A stretch of 34,255 bases of DNA from Isotricha intestinalis (taxonomy: Eukaryota; Ciliophora; Litostomatea; Vestibuliferida; Isotrichidae), in NCBI GenBank assembly GCA_023807065.1, contig JAJJLU010000519.1, positions 1-34,255 of the forward strand. The letters are read 5' to 3'. Positions 1-10,900 of the stretch are shown one piece after another. How positions within the stretch are numbered: position 1 is the first letter of the stretch; every line of letters starts with the position of its first letter. A program made the translations under genes and the position numbers. Under the pieces are notes generated by a model. That model was given only the letters and a program-made list of their open reading frames with translations. It searched no databases and was not told where the DNA came from.

Positions 1-111
<111 letters not shown>

Positions 112-574
112 AATTTTTAAGATTTTTTTTCAATTTTTTTTAAAAAAAAGTATTTAAAAGAATGCATATAATAAATCTAAAAAAAACTTAAAAAATAAAT
201 AATAAAAATGTAAATCAACACTTAATTTTTTAATAAACAACATAAATTCCTCTTTTAATTATAATAATTATTGTTTAAATACATTCTATTTTTTCTATCT
301 TTTTGATTTTTTTCATAAATTATTAATATATAAATTGGTAAAGAGTAAATTATTATATTTTTAGTGTATTAATTAAATTTTTCTTTTTATAATTATGAAA
401 ATGTTTTAAAAAAATTAAAGTATTATTCAAAAAAGTTTTTATTTTTTACCTTTTTTAAATTTTATTAAATTATAGATATAAAATATTAAAATTTATGTTG
501 TTTATTTATTTTCAAATATGTAAATAATTTGTTTTTTCAATAACTATTTACAATAAATATACAAAATATGTGAA
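112..574. other. Convergent 3' intergenic region, no gene seen
   Basis: This 463 bp stretch lies between the stops of the LC8 gene (+) and the kinase gene (-). It is almost pure A/T with stop codons in every frame and many homopolymer runs. It must hold both 3' UTRs and transcript ends. I see no tRNA, repeat or conserved ORF in it. Confidence 0.6.
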
Positions 575-1669
575 TTAATAATCTTTAACTGAATTAACTA
601 CCATTTTATAAAATTGTTCAAAATTAATTAATTTATTTCCATCACCTTCTTCATTTAAATCTAAATTAAAATGATTTCTCAAAGTTTCTAAAGATAACTT
701 TCCATTTTTCATTGAATCCAATTGTTCAAATTGTTCTTGTAATTCACATTTTTCAATTTCATCTCTAATATCATAAACAATTTCCAAAGCTTCTTTTGCA
801 TTGACTCTTTTAATAGGATTTTTATTACATAATTTTTTACATAAATCTCTTAATTGATTATTTTTTATTTTTGAAAAAGGAATACTTTTATTTAAAACTT
901 GTTGATCTAAAGGAATAAAATCATTAGAATTATAAGGTTGACATCCAGTTAACATATTATAGAATAAAATTCCAGTTGACCAAATATCAACTTTTTCATT
1001 ATATTCATCTCTCATTATTATTTCTGGTGCAGTATAAATTGGAGTACCTAAATAATCTTTTAAATTAGGTTTAATTTCACAAGCAAAACCAAAATCAATT
1101 AATTTTAAATATGGTTGTCCATTATCTAAGATTTGAACTAAGAAATTTTCTGGTTTTATATCTCTGTGACATATATTCATTACCTCATGTAAATAATATA
1201 ATGTTTCTAATACTTGAATTAATAAATTTAATGAATCTTCATCTGTTAATTTTCCTTCTGGGCTTTGTGTTATATAATCAAATAAATCTCCTCCATTTAT
1301 TAAATCCATTATGAATGATACTGTTTTTAAATCTTCATAAACTTCATATGTTTTTATTATATGTGGATGATCTACTTTTAAACTTATTGTTGCTTCATTA
1401 TATAATATTTTTCTATCTTTTAATTTCATTTTATTTATTCTTTTCACTGCATAATGATTTCCTGTTTTATCTACTCCTTCACATACTACACCTGTTGCTC
1501 CTTCCCCTACTACACCTTTTGATAATTTATATTTTTTATTTATATCATTATGGTTTGCTAAATGCTCCGGAACTATGTAATCTCCTTCTATATTTTCTTC
1601 TTTACGATGGTTTATTTTTATTATTTTATTAGATCTTTTTTTTCCATTCGTTGTATTGCAAGTACCCAT
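575..1669 (-). CDS. CDPK-like Ser/Thr protein kinase, probably membrane-anchored by acylation
   Basis: A 364-residue kinase. It starts MGTC, so Gly2 and Cys4 are in place for N-myristoylation and palmitoylation, as in calcium-dependent protein kinases (inference from the motif). The kinase domain runs from about residue 47 to 300. It has the glycine loop GEGATG (55-60), the ATP lysine in HYAVKR (K76), the helix-C glutamate in NEATISL (E92), HRDIKPEN (168-175), DFG (193-195) and APE (215-217), so it should be active. The tail (about 303-364) has two helix-loop-helix-like stretches (around DSMKNGK at 318 and NEEGDGN at 339). These recall EF-hands, but their calcium-ligand positions are degenerate. 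Canonical CDPKs are about 500 residues with four EF-hands, so this is a short form. It may have lost calcium control or may associate with a separate calmodulin. The call as a CAMK/CDPK-group kinase is firm; calcium regulation is uncertain. Confidence 0.88.
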   Translation of the reverse strand: MGTCNTTNGKKRSNKIIKINHRKEENIEGDYIVPEHLANHNDINKKYKLSKGVVGEGATGVVCEGVDKTGNHYAVKRINKMKLKDRKILYNEATISLKVDHPHIIKTYEVYEDLKTVSFIMDLINGGDLFDYITQSPEGKLTDEDSLNLLIQVLETLYYLHEVMNICHRDIKPENFLVQILDNGQPYLKLIDFGFACEIKPNLKDYLGTPIYTAPEIIMRDEYNEKVDIWSTGILFYNMLTGCQPYNSNDFIPLDQQVLNKSIPFSKIKNNQLRDLCKKLCNKNPIKRVNAKEALEIVYDIRDEIEKCELQEQFEQLDSMKNGKLSLETLRNHFNLDLNEEGDGNKLINFEQFYKMVVNSVKDY

Positions 1670-1897
1670 TTTTATATTTTTATTTTTAATTTTTTTTTTC
1701 TCATTTAAATAACAAATGTTATTTATTAATGATAATATTTATTATTTTTAGAGATATTAATTATATATGAATTTGAAGTAATCAATTAAATTAATCTTAT
1801 GTATAAAAAATATAATTATAAGTTTATGCAAATTATATTATTTTATAATAAATAAGGAAACAATTTTAATTTACAAAAAATATTAATAAAACAAAAC

Positions 1898-3727
1898 TTA
1901 ATTAATCAAAGGTAAACACATATTATAAAATGAATTTTGTTTAAATAACTCAATACCTTTCCAACAACACCATCCATTATTAATAATATCATTAATATTA
2001 TCATCTCCACTGTAATGAGGATCTAAAATAAGAAACATACATTCATCTTTAACAAAATCATAATCAATTCCTAAAATAGTATAAGCATAAACATCTCCTC
2101 CAATCATAATCGGAGTTCCATTATTTTGAAAATGGAAAATTAATTCTTTTCCTTTATTAGAAATATCTTTTCCAGAAGGAATAAAAATAATTTTTGATTC
2201 AATTCCTAATAATTCATTTAAAACTAAACTAACTTCATAACTTCCAATACGAGAATTTGAATTAATAAAATTTTTATCTTTATCACCTAATTTAAATAAT
2301 GTAATTTGAATTTCTAATATACTTGGAATTTTTTTTCTTTTTCCAATTGAAGTATTTAAAGTAAACCATGAAAATAAAGTTTGAAGTGATCTATATGCAC
2401 AACCCCATCCTATATCATTTATATTCTCCTTATTATAATGATAATATAAGTAATCTCCTTTTATATATGAAATTATTTTTTCACTTGATGATAATTTTTT
2501 TTTTAATAATAAATGAGGAGACTTTATATATGTTACATTTTGACTTTGCCATAATTCAATTTGATTCGTTATTATTGGATTTAAATTATAAATTCTTAAA
2601 CCTTTTATGTTTAATACTTTTATAAGATAATTTTGATTTTGTATTTTTGAATTTTTTGATATTGTTATTATACTTTTTTCTTTTGTTATTTTTGTTTTTT
2701 GGGTTATTTGAAGAGGGAATGTTGAATATAGTTTATTATATAATAGTAAATTTTGAGTAATTTCATTTGATTGGATTGAACTTAAGAAATTTATAATGTT
2801 TTGGATTGTTTTGTTATATATTTCTGTAATTATTAAATTATAATTATTTTCCTTTTTTGATATTATACCTATTGTTTCTAAATACAAATTATAAGATTCA
2901 TTCTCTTCTAATTTTATTAATATGTTTTTTATATTTATATTTGAAAAAAATAAATCTTTTTTTCCTATTTGAATAAATATTGATTTTATATTTAAATCGT
3001 TAAATGGAAATTTATTTAGTGTATCAATAAATTTTGTAATATGTTCTGATTTTTCTGGGGTTAAGGAATTTACATTATCTATGATAAATTCTTGATTATT
3101 ATTTTTATCAGAAATTTTACAAATGATATCTTTATTTAATTTGAATTTGTTTATTATATCTTCTGTTATTTCAATATCGATTTTATTTTTTATTTTATCA
3201 TTATTAAAATAAATATATATTCTATTAACAAAATAATAATACATTGAACTTTTTTCAATAGGATTATCAATAAATAGAATTTCTAATTCATCAGTCATTT
3301 CATTATATTTTTTAAATTCAAAATTCATTTTATCATTATCATCTAAATCTAACATTTCTTTTAAAGCCAATTGAATATAATTTACCTTTTTTTCACTTTG
3401 AAATTCTGTTATTTTTTCACATTGTTCTTTTAAAATGATTTTAATATCTTCATAAGTATTTTCTTTATATATTACTATTACTCCATTAATATACATTCCT
3501 ATAGGGATTAAATTTTTAAATAATTTATAGTCAAATTTTTCATTTTCTTTGTTTTCCTTTTTATTTTTTAAACTTTCAGAACTTATTTTAATTACTCCTA
3601 AAATTATATTATTTATTCCAAATGAATATAAAATATTGTCATCTTGCTTATATGTATTAATTGTTGATTTAAGTTTTTCATCTATTATTATTCCATTAAA
3701 ATTTTCTAATTTTGAGAAATCAATCAT
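1898..3727 (-). CDS. UFSP2: UFM1-specific protease, UFSP2-like cysteine peptidase
   Basis: A 609-residue protein with a C-terminal peptidase family C78 domain (about 420-609). The nucleophile motif GWGCAYRSLQT places the catalytic cysteine at C443. DPHYSG supplies the Asp and His of the C-D-H triad (D569, H571). GDYLYYHY (424-431) sits where the family has its oxyanion-hole tyrosine, and PIMIGGDVYAYTILGID is the conserved core strand. UFSP2 matures the UFM1 precursor and removes UFM1 from targets such as ribosomal protein uL24, usually at the ER with an adaptor. The roughly 415-residue N-terminal region is divergent and rich in Lys, Asn and Ile; human UFSP2 is 469 residues in all. Presence of this gene implies a UFMylation pathway in the organism. 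It shares a 358 bp divergent gap with the next gene. Confidence 0.92.
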   Translation of the reverse strand: MIDFSKLENFNGIIIDEKLKSTINTYKQDDNILYSFGINNIILGVIKISSESLKNKKENKENEKFDYKLFKNLIPIGMYINGVIVIYKENTYEDIKIILKEQCEKITEFQSEKKVNYIQLALKEMLDLDDNDKMNFEFKKYNEMTDELEILFIDNPIEKSSMYYYFVNRIYIYFNNDKIKNKIDIEITEDIINKFKLNKDIICKISDKNNNQEFIIDNVNSLTPEKSEHITKFIDTLNKFPFNDLNIKSIFIQIGKKDLFFSNINIKNILIKLEENESYNLYLETIGIISKKENNYNLIITEIYNKTIQNIINFLSSIQSNEITQNLLLYNKLYSTFPLQITQKTKITKEKSIITISKNSKIQNQNYLIKVLNIKGLRIYNLNPIITNQIELWQSQNVTYIKSPHLLLKKKLSSSEKIISYIKGDYLYYHYNKENINDIGWGCAYRSLQTLFSWFTLNTSIGKRKKIPSILEIQITLFKLGDKDKNFINSNSRIGSYEVSLVLNELLGIESKIIFIPSGKDISNKGKELIFHFQNNGTPIMIGGDVYAYTILGIDYDFVKDECMFLILDPHYSGDDNINDIINNGWCCWKGIELFKQNSFYNMCLPLIN

Positions 3728-4085
3728 TCAAACTAAAAAATATTTAATTAAGAATTTATTTTTTAAATTAAAATTAATTAGATAAATTTTAGAAGTAAAT
3801 TATCATTTATTCTTTTAAAATTTGAAATATAAATTCAATTAATATTTACCTTTTTTATTTTATTCCTACTTTTAATAATTAATAAAATTTAAAAACAAAA
3901 AAATTAAAAAAGAAAAATACTTCTTATTATATTATTAATATAAAGACCTCTTTTTCCCCTTAAAAATAAAAAATATAAATAAATATAAAATTAAAATTGA
4001 AAAAATAATAGAAAAACATAAAATAAATAAAAAAAGAAGAAAAAATTGATTAAGATAAATTTTATATAAATTATAATATTAGAAA
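3728..4085. promoter_or_regulatory. Divergent intergenic region, presumed bidirectional promoter
   Basis: These 358 bp separate the start codons of UFSP2 (-) and the 215-residue gene (+), so both promoters must lie here. The sequence is A/T homopolymer-rich, with one less A-T-biased patch near 3945-3960 (GACCTC followed by CCCC). I recognise no specific element. Confidence 0.45.
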
Positions 4086-4733
4086 ATGAAAAAAGTATCA
4101 TCAATATCATCAATAGCATCAAACAAAGAATCAATTTTTGTTCCTCCACAACCTCCTCGTTCACTTTTCGGAGGTGTTTCTTCAATTAAATCAAATAAAT
4201 CTTTAAATGGACTTAAAAAATCTCTTCATATCAATTCAAATAATAAGTTTATTAGCGAAGAATCTTCTCAAACTAGTACAATAAAAAATAATAATACTAA
4301 ATGTAATTATTTTGTTTTTCCTATACATTCTAATTTAATTAAAGAAAATTTAAGTAACAATGAAAATGTAATTAAGAATAATAATTCCAATTCAAATTCA
4401 AATATTAAAATAAATAATGAAGTTAATTTTCTTGTTTTAAATAAAATTTTTTATAAAATGAATAAGCCAAATGAAGAAAAAGAAATAGAATTATTTGTTA
4501 AAAATCTTATAGATTATATTGATTATATGAATTCTTGTTCTAGAAAAAAAATAATTAATAATATTAATGCTTTAAAAATTAGAATTGAAGTAAGATATAA
4601 TGATTATATTAATAATGGGTTAATGAAAGATTATTTTCTTATTTGCTTAATAAGAATGCAAAATGAATTAGTTTCTTTAATATGTAAATATAATGATTCA
4701 TTGATAAAGGAATCAATTTGTGAAAATAATTAA
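4086..4733 (+). CDS. Unknown 215-residue protein, disordered N-terminus and helical C-terminus
   Basis: I do not recognise this protein. Residues 1-110 are low complexity (Ser, Asn, Lys) and probably disordered, with one proline-rich patch, VPPQPPRSLFGG, near residue 19 that could be a docking motif. Residues 113-210 look folded and mostly helical (VNFLVLNKIFYKMNKPNEEK, then a stretch with NSCSRKKIINNINALKIRIE). Cysteines are scattered rather than in a zinc pattern. There is no signal peptide or membrane segment. The start is the first ATG, with no upstream ATG close by in the frame. It is convergent with the methyltransferase gene (209 bp between stops). Coding status is supported by an uninterrupted frame and by codon use like that of its neighbours. 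Confidence 0.7.
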   Translation: MKKVSSISSIASNKESIFVPPQPPRSLFGGVSSIKSNKSLNGLKKSLHINSNNKFISEESSQTSTIKNNNTKCNYFVFPIHSNLIKENLSNNENVIKNNNSNSNSNIKINNEVNFLVLNKIFYKMNKPNEEKEIELFVKNLIDYIDYMNSCSRKKIINNINALKIRIEVRYNDYINNGLMKDYFLICLIRMQNELVSLICKYNDSLIKESICENN

Positions 4734-4942
4734 AAAAAATAATTATATGATATATTTATAAATATTCTTATTTCATGTTAATTATTAATACTATAAAAAA
4801 TTTTTAATAACATTATTTTTTAATTTGAAAATTAGAATTATAAATAAAAATATATAAATTAAACATCTCAACTTCATTTTAAAAAAGAAAAAAAATCAAA
4901 AGAAAAAAAAGGAAAAAAAAATGTAAACAAGAAAAAGCTTTT

Positions 4943-7900
4943 TTAATTTAACCTTCCCCTACAATTAGTAGCTCCACATCTACATTGAATTTTTTCACTT
5001 TCACTATCAAAATTATAATCATAAGTGATTTCTTCTCCGGCTTTAATAAATCTTTTAGCATATAATAAAATATGTTTTTTTCCATCAATCTCATTAGCTT
5101 GAGCATAGCAATTAGGTTCACAACAATGATTAATAAATCTACTTAAATTTCCATATTTAGTAGCATCAATAATTTTATCAGAATCAACTCTAAACATATA
5201 ACAATCTCCAAAACCTCTTTCATTATATTCTTTTTCTCTATAATCAGCAATAGAATTAGAAATAATTTCTCCAACATATTCAATAACAATTTCTCCTTGT
5301 TTTATATTATCAGAAGCAAATAATCCATTTCTATGTATTCTACTTGGACCAATGCAAACTTTTGGAGTGTGTTTTTTATGCAAACGATATGACATTGATA
5401 ATGGCATTTCATTATTATTATTATTTATTTGATTAGTTATTATATTTTCCCTCTGTTTTCTTCTTTTTTGAAATGATTCTATTTCATTCATATTTTCCTC
5501 ACTTATTTTCCTTTTTCCTGTTAATAATTGCTGGTGAGATTCTATATAATTTTCAAATTTAAAACAATTATTTTCATTTCTCATTCTTTGTTTTAATAAA
5601 GGAACAAATTGCTCTACTTTTGTTATTATTAAACCATTGTTAATGTTATTGTTATTTGTTGTATTTTTTCCTTTTGATTTTGATGATTTTGGAGTTAATG
5701 TATCAAAATTCTGATTTCCACTATAATTACTTGTTGGAGAATGGTTACCTATAAAATTTATTGAATCATTTGATGATGATAAGGAAGATAATAATCTATA
5801 TTCTTTTAATATACTTGAAAAAGTATTTTCATTTTGAAATGAACTTTGAGATTTATTTATTATATAATATGATGATTGAGATAATATATTTTTTAAGTAA
5901 TTATGCTCGTTTTTTGAAAATATTTCTGTTAAATTATAAGGAAAGTCAAATGAAGATAAAATTTCTTTGTTTTCTGACATATTTAATAAATTGAAATTTT
6001 CATTTAAGGAATTCAACATTTTTTTTATTGTATCTAGTTTCTCTTGTTGAAATTGGGAATTTAAATTTAAAGATATAATATCACTATTATTATTATTAAT
6101 TTGGCTATTTGTAATTTTATAAGTTTGGATTTTATTATTTACACTCTTTAATTGATTAATAAATTCATCAACATTACTTTTAACAACACAATTATTTAAA
6201 TTTAATCTAAAATATTCTTTTTCTAAATCTTTAAAATTAGCAACAGTTATATTTTTAGTATAAAAAAATCCATTTTCATTTATATTAACCATTTCAACAT
6301 TCTCATAATTATTAACTTTAATAATATTTAAATCAACATTTTCTAAAGAAAAATCTTTAGGATTAACTTGAATGAATTTAGTAATAGTACAATTTCCGAA
6401 TTTATTATATAATCCAATTTGAAATTTATCTTCTTTTTTTCTATCAACTCTAAATAATTGTCTATTATTTAATTCAATAATATTATCACTTTCATCTTTT
6501 TGAGAATGATTACATCTATTACAACAAACTTTATTTTCATTCATAAAACTCCATCCTTTAACATAAGCACAAATAAAATGAAATTTTCTTTCACATTTAG
6601 AAGCATTACAAACAATACAAGCTCCATTTTTTTTACATAATAAACATTTATAAGCATTAATTCTATTTATTATTGTTGTTGAATGATATAATATATTATT
6701 ATTATTTGATATAATTCCTTTTGACCAATATAAACAATTAATATGTGCCCATTGATCATTTTTTATATTTAATAATCTTCCACTTTTTAATCTTCCTCCA
6801 TTTCTATGACAAAATATACATATTTGAAATGAATTTGGACTTGGAATTAAAGGATCTATTTTATCTAAATGTTTTTTTATTTCTTCTTCATTATAATTTA
6901 AATTTGAATTATTTGTTATTGACTCATTTTCTGTAAAATTAAATATTTCTTCTTGTGCTGATGTTAATAAATTTGGATTATTTGTTAATGAAGTTATTAA
7001 CCATTTCATTAATGTTTTTCTTATAAATTGAATACTTGAAAATATTATTTTTATTAAAAAGTGATATATTGTTTTTTTATAATTTATTTCTGATTTATTT
7101 TTAGGGTTTTCATTTTTATTTTTATGAAGAGAAAGTAATGTATTAAAAATTTCATTTATTGTTGTATTATTATTAAGTGTTTCTTTTTCTAAATTATCAT
7201 CAAAATATTCATTTATATCAAAGTTATAAAAATCAACTATATTATTTGGGAATTTATTTTGAGATTGATGATAAATTTTATCGCTTTGTAAAAACTTTTT
7301 AAAAGTTTTTTTTAATCTTCTTTTATCAGTAAAAGTAACATAATGATCTTTATAATTAATGTTCCTATTATTTATTATTTTGCTTTCTTTATGATTTAAA
7401 GCATCAGTTTGACTTAAAGAAGGTCTAATTGACATTTTTGTTACTATATATTTAATTGTTTGAGCATTAATATTATTTAAAAGTAATTCTTGTAATAATT
7501 TATTTTTTACAATATTATGAGTTATTGCATTATGATTTTTTATATCAAAAATTGGAATTTTTTTTTCTTTTGAATATTTTCTTGTTTCATATCTTTCCTT
7601 TTGTAACATTTTAAATAAATATCTTTGAAACAAAGAATAATTTGTTGTATTTTCTTGAAAACTTTTCATTGAAATTTCTTTATCTATTTCAAATATTTCT
7701 TTTTCTAAATAATTATCATTTATATTATATGTCATTGAATCATCACTTTTTTCATTTTCTATTTTTATTATTGAACTTGATGTATTATTTTGATTATTAT
7801 TATTTATAATATTAGTTTTTTTTTGTTTATTTGATTGATTTTTTTTCTCTCTTAATAAATAAACATCTATTTTGAAAAATATAATTAGCATACATAAAAA

Positions 7901-10900
7901 CCTATTTTCTAGTAATTTATCATAATTTTCTTTTAAAAACATTTTAATTAATTTAGTATGTAATTTAATATTAGATGATTTTTCAGTTTGATAAGATTTT
8001 AAAATTAACATTAAAATTTTACTTAAACACATTAATTTAAAAGATGTAGATAAAACTTCTAAATAAGTGATAAAAGCAATTTGATTATAATTTTGATTAG
8101 TTTTATTAGAAAGACAACAATCTAAACAAATAAAATTTTGTCCAGGGAATTTTTCATAATATTTATTTAAATTAATATAATCAAATCCAATACATTTTGA
8201 ATGATACCAACTTTGACAAATATAACAATAAATCATTAAAATATTATTATCATCATTCTCACTAATTGAATTTAAATTTTCTTGATTTTGAATGAAAAAA
8301 AGATTTTTATCATAATTTTTAAAATCACTAAATCCACATTTACTACATAAAGAATGATAAAATAATTTTAAACCACAACCAAAACAATATTGAAAATTCC
8401 TAGTAAACATAGAATAATCTTTTTCTTTTTTAATTGGAAAAGGTGCATTATAATATTTATCACTTAAACATATTTGACATTTAAAACAATTTTCACATTT
8501 AAATTGTTTATTTTGAGAAATAAAAGGTGAAGGTAAACATTCACTATGATAACAATTATTACATTTCATACAATATAATAATGAATTTTTATTTTCTTTT
8601 TCAAAGCATTTTTCACAATATTTACAATTGGAACATTTCCAATTATTTAATTTTATAATTTGTTTTAAATCTAATTTTGAATCAATACAATAAAAATGAA
8701 AATTATTATTACATTTTATACATGTTATTATTAAATTTTGATCTTCGAAAGAACCACATAAAAAACAATTTTTATTGAAAATTAAATTAAATTTTGAAAA
8801 ATAAATTTGATAAGGTTTTAATTCATTTATTTGATAAGGAGAAAAAGATTCAATTGCAATTGAAACTTCTTTTTCTTTTATATTATCTTCTATATCTGGA
8901 TTTATTAATATATTTATATCTGAAGATGATTTTTCTTTATTTAATTGATTTTGTTTGTTTATTTTTGTTAATTTTTTCTTTTTAATTTGAGGAATTGTAT
9001 TATTTATATTATTGTTATTATCATAATTTAAATATTTATCACTCAATTTTCTATTTTGTTTTATATTTAATTTTTTTTTTTTTGATTTCTTATTTTTTGA
9101 AATTTTATTATTATTTATTGTATAATTATCATCTTCATTTTCATCATAATCATAATGTGTATCTTTTTTATTTCTATTTTTACTATTTCCTTTTCTATTA
9201 TCTTCTTTTTTATAAATAAAACTATTCATATAATCTGAAAAAGAAATTGAATCATTTTTTTTTGCATAATCTTTAAATTTAATAGGATATAAAAAACAAT
9301 ATTTTTTATCAGTATATTTCATTTTATTATATTCTTTAAATATATCTTTTTCTTTAGAATTTTCTAAATTATTCCCTGAATTATTTTGTTCATCTAACAT
9401 TAAACCAAGTGAATTATTAGTATTATTATTACTATTAATGAAATAATTAGCTAAACGAGAATTTTTCCTTGGTTCTTCAAAATTAGAATTATGTAAATCA
9501 AGTTCTAACATAATTTCATTAGTTTTTATTTTTTTATGTCCTGATGGTCTTCCAATATGATTAACAGGATATTTTATTTCTGAGCTTATATCAGAGTCAT
9601 CTAATATTATTTTAATTTTTTGATTATCATTATCTAATTGATTATTATCATCATTATTATTATTTAATATTTGAGGAGTAATTGATTTATTATATGGAAT
9701 TAAATTAAATTCTTTCAAAAAATTCCATTTTATATTATATTCCCATATTTTGGTTTGAATATTTTTTAAATTTTCTAATTTTTCTATTTTATCATTAAAT
9801 AAATCTTTCATTTTATTAGATATAAATTCAATTATTTCATCTTGAGTTTTATTCTCTTTATGTAAATTATCATTATAATCAAATAACCAATAATCAAAAC
9901 TTAATTCATAAATAGATTGAGATTTATTTTTAAAAATTTTTTCAATTTCTTCTTTCATTTTATGTGCAACTTCATAAACAAAATCTCTTGGTTTATTAAA
10001 TATCATTGCATTATCCATTATAAGTAAAATATCATCAAAAAATAATTTAATATCTTTTAAATAAATATTTTCCGTTATTTTTTCATTTATAAATTTATAA
10101 CACATTGGTTTTGTAATTACTTTTTCATAATTAGGAAATAATTTTGTATCTATTGGATTAATAAATAAAGAGTCTTTATCTAAATTTTCTAATTCTTTAA
10201 TGAAATTTTCTAAATATTTATTTTTTTTCTTTGTTCTACAAATAGGACAATAATATTTATTTTTTTTAAAAATTCCTCCATCTAATATTCTATCACAAAA
10301 TTTATGATAAGAATATTTACATTTATTACATTCTATTAAATTTATTTTTTCAGATTCAATCCATAATTTATCACATAAAGGACAAAATTCTTTTTTATTT
10401 CTTTTTCTTTCACAATCAATACACATAGTATTAAAATAATTAAATTTATTATCTTTACTAAATTTATTTATTGTAAAAGCATTTACTCCACATTGAACAC
10501 AATAAATACAATTTTCACATTTAAAACTTTCTTTATTAATTGAACCATAAATATTTCTTATATCTTTATATAAACATTTTATATGAAAAGCTTTATGACA
10601 ATTTATACAAATATATTTATTATTATTATCTAAAGGATCATTTGAATAACATAAACAACAAGGTCTACATTCAATATCATCACAAGAAAATTTTTCTGCT
10701 GTGATTATATTTTCTTTTTTTTCTTTATCTAAACATTTAGCATGATAAACTTTTCCACAATTATAACATAAATAATATTCACAATTATAAATATGATAAC
10801 TACATTCAGAACATTCTACTTGACTGAATATAGAATCTTTTTTATTAAATAATATATTTGTTTCATAAATTTTATTATCATAAATTGATATATTACATAA

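Noticed and set aside
3991..4185. 64-codon minus-strand frame in the UFSP2 divergent gap
   Set aside because: It ends inside the 215-residue gene on the opposite strand and turns into Phe/Leu-only sequence, so it looks like a chance frame.
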